64,000 bases of DNA from Panagrolaimus kolymaensis (GCA_028622995.1 JAJQJQ010000004.1:4836001-4900000); one strand, 5' to 3'; numbered from the stretch's first letter, positions 35,090 to 46,794 are shown. Translations and numbers: made by a program. The notes: generated by a model not told the origin, from the sequence alone.

Positions 35090-35333
35090 AGGGAGTGTCC
35101 CAAACGATGAGAAAACCCTTACAGCGGGTGTTCCTAGCCCGAAAGTTTTTCTTCACTGTCTCAAAGTCTAACAAAGTTTTACAAAGTTTTTTCAAAAGTT
35201 TACGAAATTTTCTCTAAATGCTACAAAAAGCTACAAAAATTCGTAGCACTTTGTAAGCTTTTGAGACAATGAAACTTTCGGGCTAGGAACACCCGTCGTA
35301 GTAAAATTATTCTCATCGTTTGGGACACTCCCT
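35090..35333. mobile_element. Second TTAA-flanked MITE, different family
   Basis: The ends are inverted repeats (AGGGAGTGTCCCAAACGATG and its complement) flanked by TTAA at 35086-35089 and 35334-35337. An inner inverted pair GTGTTCCTAGCCCGAAAG / CTTTCGGGCTAGGAACAC extends the arms to ~70 bp. Length 244 bp, no coding capacity. It shares TTAA plus AGG...CCT ends with the element 300 bp upstream but not the rest of its sequence. Confidence 0.8.
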
Positions 35334-35337
35334 TTAA

Positions 35338-36127
35338 CATTATTATAATATATTTTATTCTTTTTTTTTTGCTTTTTAAAAGTAGTTATAATAAAATAAT
35401 AATAAAAGTATGAAAGCTTCTGTCTTCTTTTAGAAAGCAAAATCATGCAATGTCATCGAATTCAAAATGCCTTGAGTCAACAAAACCAATAAAATAAAAT
35501 AAAATAATAACCTTAGATTTCCTTTTCAAATTTGAGTTTATTTTTTGCATTTAAAATTTTGATTGCATTGCCTCCTTTTTTGGACCTCTCTAAAAAATAA
35601 TAAACTCTGGCACTAAAGATTATTCAATTTTTTTAATACATACATGGAAACAAAAGGCAGACATAAAAGCAGCAGCAGTCATTTTTTTCTAATACAGATC
35701 AAAAAAGGTATAATAATGACATTTCTTTAAAGCTGAAAAGAAAAAACCCAATAAAAGAAAAGTAAAAAAAATTTGTCCTTAAAGAAATTTTTTCCGTGAT
35801 ATAATTTTTTTTCATATTAAAATAACCCACTTTTGATTGTTTATTTAAAAAAGGTCATAAAAAAATATTAAAATGAAAAAAAAGCACACGAAGTATAAAA
35901 TGACATACTGTAAATAAAAATGAATAGTTTTTATTAAATAAATTTTTCATTGCAAAAAAAAAGTAATAATTTTACATTTTTAGGAAAAACGAGAATACAG
36001 TATTTTGAAAATACTTAAAAATATATGGAATGTTTGAGTAAAATTTAAATAAAAAACGGGTTTAAAGTCATTTTTAATGACATAAATAATTTTTTGATTT
36101 TAGATCTCACGACAAAATTGGGTGATT
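35338..36127. other. Non-coding gap, 3' flank of mab-3-type gene
   Basis: A/T-rich, with no gene supported. The right end is the 3' UTR of the minus-strand DM-domain gene. Confidence 0.6.
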
Positions 36128-38987
36128 TCAAGGCGAATTTGTTTGAGATTCATGTTTAAAATTAAAATTCTGAGAATATTCAAATTGTTGCTTTAAAGCA
36201 CAAAATGCAAATGCAAGCCTCCAATCCACCATAGGTTGTTGCTGTTGTTGTTGCAGCATTATAGGAAAGGTGGGATACTGTAAATGTGGAAATAATTGCG
36301 TTTGAGGAAAATAAGGTCTTTGAAAGATTGAAGCTAAAAAATATTTTTATTACTCTTATTTCCGGTGTCTATCGAGACAAAATAAAAAAAATGATGACTT
36401 ACGTAATAAATGATTTTGAATTTCATTGTTATTTTTCTTTAAAAAATTAATTTTAGAGTCTGCTGTCGCCGAAGCAGCATTGTTATTTTCATTTGTAGAA
36501 GAAAAAGTTAAGGCTTTTGTCGTCGTCGTCGCCGTAATTTTTGTCGCTGGTTTTGGACTATTACTATTACTTCCTCGTTGATTATTTTCTTGATGATGAA
36601 TTATATGAGAATTTGAAGTTCCATTAAATAAATTAATTGTTTTTTGTTTCTTTTGTCTTCGACGAAGTTTAATTTGATCTGCCATAAGTCTTTGACGTTC
36701 GGCAACAACTTTACATTTGGCGCAACCACAAGCTCGAAAGGGGCAATATCGTTTATGACCTTTAAGTCGATTTTGAACATTATGTTGGGCACATCGCTGA
36801 CAATGTGGCAGACGCTCTAAAATAAAGTTTTTTTTATTAATCAAACAGACGCCTTTGAAAAAAAAGGTTAAAGAACAACGTCAGTTCACGTCAACTCACT
36901 AAGCTTTAACAATAAAAAGTAATTTAACACAAAAGAAAAGTAATAAAGCTCATTGTTTTAGCAACTCAATTTAGGGCCTTTTCAATGTTATTCTCTTAAA
37001 ATTAACGCAGGTTTTCTTTATTTTTTTCATAAATTTTCTATTATATTTTTTTGCACAAAAAGTAAAGCAAGCTACAGTAAATCTTGTCAATTCTATTTAT
37101 TATTATTAGTATTATTCGCTTAAAGCGATTATCAGTTCAAAGTAATCAAAATTTCAAGGAGGTTTTTAATCAACAAAGTAGCTTTTAGAAAAATGGTTAT
37201 TAACCCGGCTACTCTAATATTTTTGTTTCCACTGTTATAAAAAGCGAAAATTAATAAATTTTCAAACTAAACATTTTTTGACTGCTTTGAAAAATTTTAG
37301 TATTTTTTTTGCCACAAAACAAATTTCTCCCAAAAATTAGTCCACAGTTTTCATCGATATTTTTATTACCAATTAAACTAATTATTATTTTTACGAATAC
37401 CTTACCTTTATTGACATCGTGTGTCTGCATTAATATCGGTGATAACAATGGCATCGTATCTTCCATTGCTTTAGCTTGAGCTAATTCAGCGTTTAATAAT
37501 CTTCGTTTATCAACTAACTGAAAAGTTATGAAAAATTTAGTTTCAACTGTCAAAAAAAATTTGCTTCAAAAAAGTATTCGGATTAAACCCAAAAAGTCAA
37601 AGTATCAAAAGAAAAAGTAAAAAAAGGCAGCCGGTCGAAATACGAAAGAAAAAAGAGAGATGTTTCATAAGAAAAAGGAAGGAGAGAATCCACAATAAAA
37701 AAATAACCATTTTTTAAATCTTAGGCATTTTTTGCATCGTCTCAAACAAAAAAAAAAGCAATTCAATTGAGACCAATAGTCGTTTTTTGCTTTTGCTGCT
37801 GCTCCAACTACTTTCGATGCGGCTGTTTTTTCAATGTAAAGCAAGTAGGCTCGAAACAATCAACGTTTATCTCTTTTTTTCTCTTCCTTGGGTCTCTGTC
37901 TTTTTTTTTTGTTGAGGACCATAAAAAATAAGACAAAACGACGACAATGAAACGACCACCGGCGAATTTGCAAAAAAAAAAATGGGTTCAGGGATTTATT
38001 TTCTTTTATTTTTTTTATTTTGGTAACTGTTGAATTAAAGAAACGAACGAAAGAAAGAAGACAACAACATTAGAATGGGGTTATTTTATGGCCTTTTTCA
38101 AATAACAACAAGAAGAAGAAAAGAATAAAAGGAGGAAATTGGAAATTGCCGGAAACAATGGACATTTTTTTTATTTGGAAAATGTTTTTTCAATCATTTA
38201 TTTTTTTAGTAATTTTTTAAAACAAAAAAATAAAAACATAGTTTTTATGGAAGAACTAAACAAGATGGTAGTCTTTCGATGTATTTATGTCTCAAGGAGA
38301 CAAAACTTTTAATGCTAACTTTTACTGTATCATTTTCTGAATTCAGATTTCCTTCAGTAAAAAGCGTGTTGGCTTTTTTTGTAATTTTTCATGTCTCTTT
38401 TTTGCAAAATTAGCTTTTTTGATTTTTTCTCGCTTGCATGTATAACTCAAATTTTCCAATAAAAATAATGTCAAAAAAAACTATGCATGTAATTTAACTA
38501 CGGTAGCGAAACCTTAAAATACAACAAAGGATAGCGTGTTTCGTGTCAGCTATTTTTTTTTAATAAAAAAAGGAAAGAAGCGAGAAGAAGAAAAACCTGG
38601 CACAAGATTACTTTTTTTTATTTAAAACCAAAAAGAAAAAAATGTCTGAGTTTTTTTTAATCTTTCATTTGTCAGTTTTCAAACTGGTTTGGTTTTTTGC
38701 CCTTTTTAATTTTACTTACTAAAATACAAAATAAAATTTTGTCTGTGGTGTTTAAAACCAAACCAAACCTGGCACGGCCCAACATTTTTAAAAAACTAAT
38801 TAAAGCAACAACAAAAAAAACTAACCTGACAATTATTACATTTGCAATGAATAAAAGGGCACTGATATTTGTGATTTTTTCTTGCTACCGTTAAATTATG
38901 ATTTAAACACCTTTGACAAGTATAAATTTTCTGCTGTTGCTGATGCTGAAGATTTTTTAATTCGGGTAACAGTTGTTCAATATTCAT
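36128..38987 (-). CDS. mab-3: Double DM-domain transcription factor (MAB-3/doublesex type)
   Basis: Four exons: 38987-38826 (ATG), 37517-37406, 36816-36403, 36333-36128 (TGA), giving 297 aa with phases correct. Both zinc modules fit C-X2-C-X2-H-X8-H-X3-C-X4-C-X-C-X2-C exactly: DM1 C24, C27, H30, H39, C43, C48, C50, C53; DM2 C97, C100, H103, H112, C116, C121, C123, C126. Each is followed by a basic recognition tail ([12 protein letters not shown] and [21 protein letters not shown]). Two DM domains in ~290 aa is the layout of nematode MAB-3, which controls male sexual differentiation. The C-terminal part is low complexity (N/S/T-rich, then poly-Q) and ends in a conserved-looking [19 protein letters not shown]. 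The first intron is 1308 bp, very long for this genome, and could carry regulatory sites. Confidence 0.93.
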
Positions 38988-41900
38988 TTTATATATGGAA
39001 AATGTATGCCACTAAAAAAAGAGAGTGATTTTTAACAATTATAATTTCAAAAAAAAAATCACATTAAACATCTATGATTTACCGCGACTCTCTGTCAAAA
39101 AAAAAGCTTTTTATGATGATGAAACAAAATGACAAAATGGGATATCATAATTTTTAATTTTTTTTTCTTTCGATAAGTACTTTAAAAAAGATAATTACTT
39201 TTTAAATTTGTTCGAAACAAAACAAAAAAAATGTCTGAAAGTAATTAGAAAACAGATCGTAAAAAAAAGTAATAAAAAGCGGGTGATTGAAAAAAATGAA
39301 GAAAAAAAAGTGACTAAAAGAAAATTATTTTTTTACATAACGGCATTTTTTTATGTTACTGAAAGAGGAGGTAGGTGCAGCAGAGCCTTGAATCAAATCG
39401 AATGAGCGTGCAAAAAATGCCTTAAAGATATTAAAGGAAGCTTCAAGTGTTTTTGGGTTTATTTTTTTAAATCTCAAACTTTCAAAGAAGAGTCTACCGC
39501 CTTTTTTACATGGTTGTTGTCGTCGTCGGATAAATACTTTGATTATCATTTGATTAAAAGCGGCCGACATGGCATGACAGTAGTAACAATAAAAAAAAGT
39601 TCAAAAATTGAAAACAAGGCAAAGAAGGCGCAAAGTTTTTCGTTTGAACTTCAAAAGAAATTATTAAAAGGCAATGTTTTAAAAATGGGAAGAAAAACAA
39701 GTGCTTTTGAATGTTTGAATGGTTTTGAATTTATCCCAAAAAAAATTATGTTTTCTTTATCTTAAAAAATGTTTCCTGATTTTTGAAAAAAAGGTAGCAA
39801 ATCATTAAAGTTAATCCCGGATTTTGTGAAAAAAATAATTATGAAACTTACATTTGAAAAAATTATTTCATTGACATCCATCCATTTTTTTAAACAAAAT
39901 TTAATATTTTTTACTTTTGAAAATACATAACAAAAAACCGATGGTCATTTATTTATTTATTTAGCCCATCCTTTTTTGTATGTATATTTATTTCCATTTG
40001 CTATTTTCTTTTCCCATCATTTAAAATTTTAGGTTTTGAATCTTATTTTTTCATTGCTCAAGCTGTTTTTTTGGTCGAAAAAAAATAAAATAAAAATCAT
40101 TTGTATTGTCACACTCGCGAGTTGTTGCTCGTGCCGGCCAGTGGCTGCAAGTTGTCACACAGGCATCAGGCATTTTTTAAGTGTCGTCGTCCTTCTTTGT
40201 TGTCAACGTCGGCGACGAAGGTTCGTTCAAGTCAAAAAAAAAAGAATAAAAAAGGCCACACACATTTATTTATTTTGGGTTTACGCGTGTGAGCGAAACA
40301 TAAAATAACGAAGAAATGGCTAAATGTTAATGATCCTTGTCAAAATCAAATTTCTTAAATGCTATGTTCGTTGTTGAGAAAACAATAAAAAAATATGAAA
40401 TAAAAAATACCTTTCTTCAATTTTTTTATTTTTAGAAAAGTAATAATCAAAAAATGTATTATTTTACGTTCCTTTAGATTATAACAGCAAAAATAAAGCA
40501 AAGATTCGATTTCAGTGCAAGTTTTAAATTAGAATTTAAAAACTTGGAAGATGCTTGCTTTAATTCTATAAGATTCCATCCAGATTTTATTTCAAAAGTT
40601 TTTATTTTTAAACTTTACAGATTTTTTCCAATTTTTTTTCTTCAATAAAGCTTGAATTTTTTTTTGATAAGCGTACAAGAAGGCTATTTTTGATTTTTTG
40701 TTTCTTTCCAATTTGTCATGCTTCTAGAAATTTTTTTGAATGAAATTGTCTTCTTTTGTTTTTTTACTACTATCTGTTATTAGATGTTATTACTCAAACA
40801 AACATAGCTATTTCATTCCATTTTTCAAGTATTTTCAAGAAAGAAGAGTAAATAAGTTGTAATATATTTATTCATTTTTTATAGTCTTTTGCTTTGCGCC
40901 TCTCTATGAGATTTTTTTAACAACAAAGACCTTTCTTTGTAACTACCAAAAATACATTGATTGACTGATTGAGTAACTGACTTATGGTGTGTGTATTATG
41001 TTCATAACATAAAGCTTATTCTTTTCTCTTTTCTTTTTTCTGTTAATTGCTCGCTTTAAAAAAAAAATTTTTTACAACAATTTTAATGATTTTGCATATA
41101 CAAAGAATGTAGTAGTCAAAGATCACCCACTCTTAATTTAGTTGATAAGACAAAGGGAAAAAATGGAAAGAGTGTAATTTCTACGGCAGCAGCGTTAATT
41201 TCTCTTCTCACGTGGCAAATAATCGTAGAGTAAAGTAATAAAAGTTCAATAACAACAGAAAATGAAAAAATAAATAAAAAATGTAGCAAATTAATTTTTT
41301 CTTTTTTCTTTTTGACGGAAATTGTGTCCGCTTTGAAGCATGACAGATAGATAGATAACGCTATGGATTTGTTCATTTGTACAACAAAACAAAACAAAAA
41401 ATGAATCAAACATGACTCAATTCCGTGACAGCTTTTTTTACATTAAAAAGTTTGTAGCTTAGTTTTGTCAAAAATTATTTAATCTTAATATCAGCGAAAG
41501 CATAGAATAAAAAATATTCTTAAGAAAACAATAATTCCAAAATAATCTTTATTTTTCTTAAATATTCCTGACATTACAATGTTTGATCTAAAGCTTAAAG
41601 CAAAATTTAATTTACAGCAAATGAAACTTGCCAAATCATTATTGTTTGAAAGTAGTTAAAAAAAAGTTTTTTAAGAGTTATTATTCACACGATTTTGATT
41701 AAATTTAATCAATCTTAAGTTACAGGAAATTTTATAGTTTGGATTTTATAAAAAAATACATCTCGAAGTTTCCTGATATCTCCCATATTTTTTTCTATGT
41801 AAAGTGAAAAATGTTTCTCCACAATTTTGTTAGGAGTATGTTAATCGCTAAAAAGACAGCAAAATGAAAGGATTCTTCAGTAAAAATGGTCATTTTTAAA

Positions 41901-43029
41901 ACAAAAACTTCTTAAAATTTTGACCAACAATCTCCATACGAAAAAAAGAATAACAAAATGGTGGACTTTCACAATAAAATGCTTTTTAGCAATTGCAAAT
42001 TGGTATTACGTTTATGGGAAATTTTTACTCGAATATCGAACATACCGACACTTTTTTGTGAAAACGTAGTCTTTCATTTTTTAAGTCTTGAGAGATTAGA
42101 TAGCCATGTTTTCCGTTATAACTATTAATTGCAAGAATATCTAACAATTTCTAACAAAAAAACCATTTATTTACAAATTAATAGTAAAAAAACTTATTTT
42201 GGACTACAAAAACCCAAAAAAATAAAAATTTAACAAATTTTTGCTAAAAGCTTATTTTTAACCATCGTTATCATTTTTTATTTCTAAATTTCTAAAAAAT
42301 TCCTTCAAAGAGCTTATGCAACTTACTCCATTTAAAGCGCCTTAACTTTCAAACTTAGCATCAAAAACACCCTTTTATTGAAGGTACATAGTTAGTTTTG
42401 TGTGTGGTGCAGCAAAAAATAAAAAGAGGAAAAGCAAACGAGAAAAATGTTGATAAAAACCTTCAAATAAGCGTCAAACTCAGTGGTTTTCTTTTTTCTT
42501 CCATTTTCAAACAAAAAATTTCAGGTTGATGCAATAATACCAAAAGTAAAAAACAAATGCATAAAATCAGCTGACAAAAAAGAAAAGTCATGACTTTGGA
42601 AAAAATCATGCTAGAAATTTTTTTTGTTGCTTTCATCGCGTGCTATTTCCATCTTTGTCTTGACTTTTTTTACATCACAAAAAAAATTATGCGCGTGAGT
42701 TTTTTATTCTGAAACACCAATTCCTTTCTTCTTCTTTCATTTTTCCTTTTTTTCTGTTTCTTCTGATTATTGAATCGAAAGATAAGCGAAGCTTCATTTC
42801 TTCTTCACTACTAGAGTCATAAAAAAAAATTGAGGCAAAAAACAATTAAGATCAATTTTGGACTAAAAAAGGCGGAGTTAAAAAAAGTGGAGTATTTTCA
42901 CGTTTATGGCCCTCAAAATTTACCTTTATAAGGAACTTAGAAAGACTCAGAAATACATTGAAGTTTTCACTTCGAGCTGCTCATTTAATTTTATATTCAT
43001 TTAGTTGCTGAGTTTAGAAGAAATTCAAA
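38988..43029. other. Non-coding gap upstream of mab-3-type gene
   Basis: About 4 kb without a supported gene. It has homopolymer runs, a relatively GC-rich island at ~40110-40240 that could be promoter DNA, and small frames (39208-39765, 40036-40308, 41116-41409) with no recognisable domain. TTTATAAGG at ~42924 is a TATA-like site about 105 bp upstream of the next ATG. Confidence 0.55.
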
Positions 43030-43355
43030 ATGGAACATCACGATACCCATGATACCCATGCTAAGGAACATCACGATGACAAACATACTAAAGAACATCA
43101 CGATGACAAGCACCATGACAAGGAACATCATGATGACAAGCATCACGATAAGAAACATGATGAACACAAGGGGTAAGTTAATATTTTCAGATCCCATAAT
43201 TTTGCAGCTATTAATCTCAACTTTCCTTTTAGTCACGATGCCCACCATGATGAACACGGTCACGGACATCAACAGTAAGCTTTACTTATCTTATTATAAT
43301 AGATAGCAGCATCTAACTTCTTCTTTTTAGACCCAAAGGAACCGAACACCATTAA
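43030..43355 (+). CDS. Histidine/aspartate-rich small protein, 69 aa
   Basis: Three small exons: 43030-43172, 43233-43274, 43331-43355 (TAA). Phases match. The product is dominated by tandem KEHHDDK/HHDK repeats, then HDAHHDEHGHGHQQPKGTEHH, with no signal peptide and no hydrophobic segment. Roughly a third of the residues are His, so metal binding (Zn, Cu, Ni) is a reasonable inference. The repeats are also visible in the DNA (GAACATCACGATGACAA). An acceptor-like TTTAG lies about 13 bases before the ATG, which would suit spliced-leader addition. AATAAA near 43470 is a plausible polyadenylation signal. The apparent longer frames nearby are out-of-frame shadows. Confidence 0.75.
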
Positions 43356-43701
43356 ACATATCATACAACAATCATCAGCTCGCTTGATAAAACTTCGATA
43401 AAAAAAGTTATGATTTTATAAATAGTTTATATATAAATTTCATTTTTTTTGTATGATTTTTCTTTATAAATAAATTCGGCATTCATATAAATCTTTTTCT
43501 TTTGCATAAATTAAACATTGGGAAAAAATGCCGACTCTTGTTAAGCTTTAAGCAATCCAGTTAAAAGAATTTTAAGTGGACAATGTTATAGTCTTTTTTG
43601 ATACATTAATCGACGAAGTTAAAAGCTAAATCATACAACAACAAAGTAAAGAGACAACCATTTATTAAAGATAAAGATTAAGACATATAAATGAAGAAGA
43701 T

Positions 43702-44413
43702 TTATTTAGTTAGTTTACTACTATCTTTCTTTGATTTCATTGAAGCAACTTTCATAAACATACTTCTTTGATGCACATATTGATCACCAATTTCACCACG
43801 AAGAGATCGTTCAGGTTCAGGCTTTTCAAGTAAATTTAATAATGAATCCAATGCTAAAAAAGATGAGCGTAAGTTAGATGGAAGAAAAGTATTTGAAAGA
43901 TTTTGACATCAAACAGCGATAAAAGTAAAGGCTTTGCTAAAATAAAAGACAAACCTGTAGCAACAGTAGTACCAGCTTTCCAATTATCCATTTGAAGAAT
44001 AGAAAGACAAAAACGACCACTTGCATCAACATTTGGATGATAAATACGTGTAAGAAATTGAATTCGTGGTGGCTTGAATGGATATTCATGATGAAGATCG
44101 ATTTTAAGTTTAAATATACCATGTTTATATGGATCATATCGCTGAAAATAAGTAAGAGGTAATAGTAAAAAAATAAAAAGGTAAAGAAACTTACAGGTTT
44201 AATAAGTACAATCCACTTTTTTAAATCACTTGAATCAACTTGAAAATCAGCAAGATAATATGGTGGTTCAGTTTTGAAATGTTCGATTTCTCGCATGATT
44301 CGTTTCATTGAAACAGCCTTTAATTGTGTTGGAGATTGAGATGGTTGATTATTAAGTTTTGATGATGTTGTTGCTTCAGGAATGGCAGGAGTTGCAGCAG
44401 CTGCGACAGGCAT
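43702..44413 (-). CDS. Ubiquitin-conjugating enzyme E2 (UBE2L3/UBC-18-like)
   Basis: Three exons: 44413-44195, 44141-43955, 43853-43702 (TAA), 185 aa. The UBC fold is clear: helix 1 SMKRIMREIEHF (residues ~35-46), EYPFKPPRIQF, the HPN tripeptide (108-110), GRFCL with catalytic Cys118, NWKAGTTV, and the C-terminal helices (LDSLLNLLEKPEPERSLRG). The spacing HPN-X7-C and the overall pattern are closest to UBE2L3-type E2s, which load ubiquitin for HECT and RBR ligases. A ~33-residue Ala/Pro/Ser/Thr/Gln-rich N-terminal extension precedes the fold. The upstream F-box-like gene ends 211 bp before this ATG on the same strand, so the pair may be an operon with trans-splicing of the E2. Confidence 0.92.
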
Positions 44414-44624
44414 TTTTTGTGGAGAAGACAACACACAAGTGTAGCAATCGATGAGAAAATTCAAAGTAAAAAAATAAGCTGTTTGGTTTTAGAAAAAATA
44501 AGTTATTCAAATTTACTAAAATCCTTTCGAAAAACTTCAAAAAAAATTAATGTCAGAAAGCCAATGAATTAAAATAAAAATGAAGTTTATTTAACAGAAC
44601 AAAAACATGAAAAAAATATGAACA

Positions 44625-45541
44625 TTATAAATAAAAACCTTTGATGAAGAAAAGGGAAAAATCATCAATGATAGGATTTTGAATATGAGCCACGTGGAAT
44701 ACACCAAAAAAGCGAGTGACAACTTGTTGAAAATGAAGAATAGTGCCTTGTTGAATTAAAGCATCAAAATCGAAGGAAAAAGAGCTTCTGGATTTGTTCA
44801 AAACAAAGCTGCAAAAGAAATAACCCGTTAGAAAACGATACAAAAAGAAAATGCTTACGAAAAATTTTCCATCCTTGATAAATATTTAATAAAATTAACA
44901 AAACCTTCCAAAGAACAATTCGATTCAATACCACCAGTGAAATCAAAACTCTTCAATTCAGGATTCATTGATCGCTTCAAAGTTAAAAGATCCATAGATT
45001 TTGCAGTTAACTTGAGATGTTTGCTTGAATTGAGTTTTATTGGTAAACGTTGAAGCAAAAGATCATCAATTTTTTGTTCCTTAGTAGCGTTGATTGTGAT
45101 TGAATTTATAACTTGAAATTTACCATTGAAGGATGAAAGATCGTCAGCATTGATTCCTTTGCAATATTCCTCTTCTTTACAATAACAAGCAGCAGTATAT
45201 TTGCAATTCATTTCACCAGAATCCTCAATTGTGACTTCAATATCTTCAATTGTGTGACAGTGTTTAACAAGATTAGATGTGTCAGCATTGATTCGTGCGA
45301 ACGTCTTCAAGGTTTCTGGATCACAAATTTCAGCAAAACGTTTTTGAAGAACCCATGGAAGACCTGCGAAATCAAAGGTTTCTTCTTGAGAAAGCTTAGG
45401 ATTCTTTGTTGCTGGTTCATAAGTACCATCCATATTAGATACAGCAACGAGATCCAAAGATTCATCATGAGGAAGTTTTCTTTTCAAATTTTTTCTTGTT
45501 GCGTCCATTGATTTGGTATCATTCATATTTGAATCCGCCAT
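44625..45541 (-). CDS. F-box-like protein, paralogue 1
   Basis: Two exons: 45541-44859 and 44808-44625 (TAA), 288 aa. After a charged N-terminal tail (~residues 1-50) comes FDFAGLPWVLQKRFAEICDP, ETLKTFARIN...SNLV, which fits the F-box pattern (LP...v...il..l.p.tl......N..w..l), so a substrate-adaptor role in SCF ubiquitin ligases is a fair inference. The middle has a conserved CYCKEEEYCKGI cysteine block, then a C-terminal part reminiscent of nematode FTH-type repeats. It shares the exon-intron position and most motifs with 47365-48216 and 57575-58365. AATAAA lies just past the stop. Possible operon partner of the E2 downstream. Confidence 0.75.
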
Positions 45542-46318
45542 ATTAGATAAAGATTGGTTGAAGGAAATCTAAAAAGTTAGAAATAATTAATGAAATTGAA
45601 TTCAAACAGCTTTCAGATTCTCGCAACAACAAAAAAACTAAAACATGAAATGTTTGATGAATAAACAAAAACATTTTTCAAAGGTATGCGAGTGTGTTAT
45701 GAAAATCGTGACAGGAGAGGCTTTTTACAAAGTCCATAAAGCAAACTTTTGAAAATTAGATCAATAATAAAAAAAGATGGATGTAAGAAATTTTAGATAA
45801 ATGGCAACATGTTATTTCAAAGCATCAATATTGGATTCACTTTTAATTTACACATGTCATTTGCTGGTATTAGGCTAGGCACATGATTTCGATCAATTGT
45901 CAAATATGCATTTTTTAAACAAATTTATTCCATATTTTGGTTATCAATAATGGTTGTTACATGCAATCAAGCCTGTTAGCTGATGGAAATTTTATTCGTT
46001 TGACTATATTTAGTCCTAATATCTGTGCACTTGATCCTCTTTGCGTGTAGTATGAATATGACGTTAGTTTATATTAATAAGTTTATTACAAAGGCTAATA
46101 CAACAACGCCTAATAAAATAGCAAATAATAACATCCATGTACTTACTAACAGGCTTACTGGAAAGGTGGAGCAAGCAAGGGAATAGCATTTCATAAGGAG
46201 CTAATATGTGAAGGCCCATAGACAATCTGGGAGTAAAACACTCTTCATTTTAGATTGGCTTGCTTGATAAATCATAATTTTCCTTATCATCATATTTTTG
46301 AGACTATGCTGTTTGTTC
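45542..46318. other. Intergenic gap
   Basis: Less homopolymer-rich than other gaps. An 11-bp inverted pair AAGCCTGTTAG / CTAACAGGCTT lies near 45970 and 46148, 170 bp apart. No gene supported. The right edge is the target-site duplication of the hAT-type MITE. Confidence 0.5.
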
Positions 46319-46326
46319 TTCGTAAC

Positions 46327-46734
46327 CAGAGCTGTCGAGTTTCGAGTTTTCGAGTCGAGTTTCGAGTCGAGTTCGAGTCGAGTTTCGAGTTTCGGTGCAC
46401 CGAATCGACTCGAAAATCGTGACCTTCGAGTTTCGAGCCAACTCGAAAACTCGTAACTCGAAAAATTCGAGTTTCGAGTCGGTGCACCGAAACTCGACTC
46501 GAAGAAATTCGAGTCAAATTTATTATTTTTCACAAAATTCATAGATTTAAGCATCAGAATGCACTAGAATGGTTTAGAAATGAACTAAATAAGAAGTTAA
46601 TCGCATTATAAGCCAAAAATTTTGTTATTTGGAAGCAATTCTAAATTTTAAAAAATCGACTCGACTCGAGTTTTCGAGTCGAGTCGGTGCACCGAAACTC
46701 GACTCGAAGGATTTTTGGTGCGCCGACAGCTCTG
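46327..46734. mobile_element. hAT-type MITE 1, 408 bp, TSD TTCGTAAC
   Basis: Perfect 8-bp direct repeats TTCGTAAC at 46319-46326 and 46735-46742 flank ends CAGAGCTGTCG...CGACAGCTCTG. An 8-bp TSD with a CAGAG start is the hAT signature. The interior is full of TCGAG/CTCGA pentamers and GGTGCACC blocks at 46330-46515 and 46655-46715, making long foldback structure. The open frames at 46201-46554 and 46290-46517 are translations of this repeat. Confidence 0.92.
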
Positions 46735-46794
46735 TTCGTAACACCATGTATTTTCCTCTTGTATTAATGGTCGAAAGAATATTTCGTTGATTAG

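Larger units (their letters stand above)
24696..35253. promoter_or_regulatory. Cluster of ~20 TGCACTTTT / AAAAGTGCA motifs
   Basis: Counted by eye, both strands: 24696, 25010, 25088, 25160, 25842, 26808, 27563, 27973, 29551, 32001, 32097, 32114, 32202, 32868, 33040, 33705, 33790, 33897, 34070, 35080 and 35246 (some with one end base changed). The rest of the window's non-coding DNA has only about three (near 16656, 17489 and 17562) and none in 35.4-43 kb. Whether this is a transcription-factor site, a small-RNA feature or a repeat relic cannot be told from the sequence. The only protein gene inside is the secreted one at 28613-29169. Confidence 0.45.

Noticed and set aside
24696..35253. piRNA cluster explanation for the repeated motif
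   Set aside because: The motif is not the known nematode CTGTTTCA-type upstream element, and no consistent downstream YRNT spacing was apparent by eye.
39208..39765. Lys-rich plus-strand frames upstream of the DM-domain gene
   Set aside because: No domain, no splice support, composition typical of A-rich intergenic DNA.
40036..40308. Cys-rich frame in a GC-richer patch
   Set aside because: Two overlapping frames are equally open, no signal peptide or homology pattern is visible, and the region looks like promoter DNA.
46201..46554. 118-aa frame rich in Arg, Ser, Glu and Thr
   Set aside because: It translates the TCGAG repeats of the hAT-type MITE.
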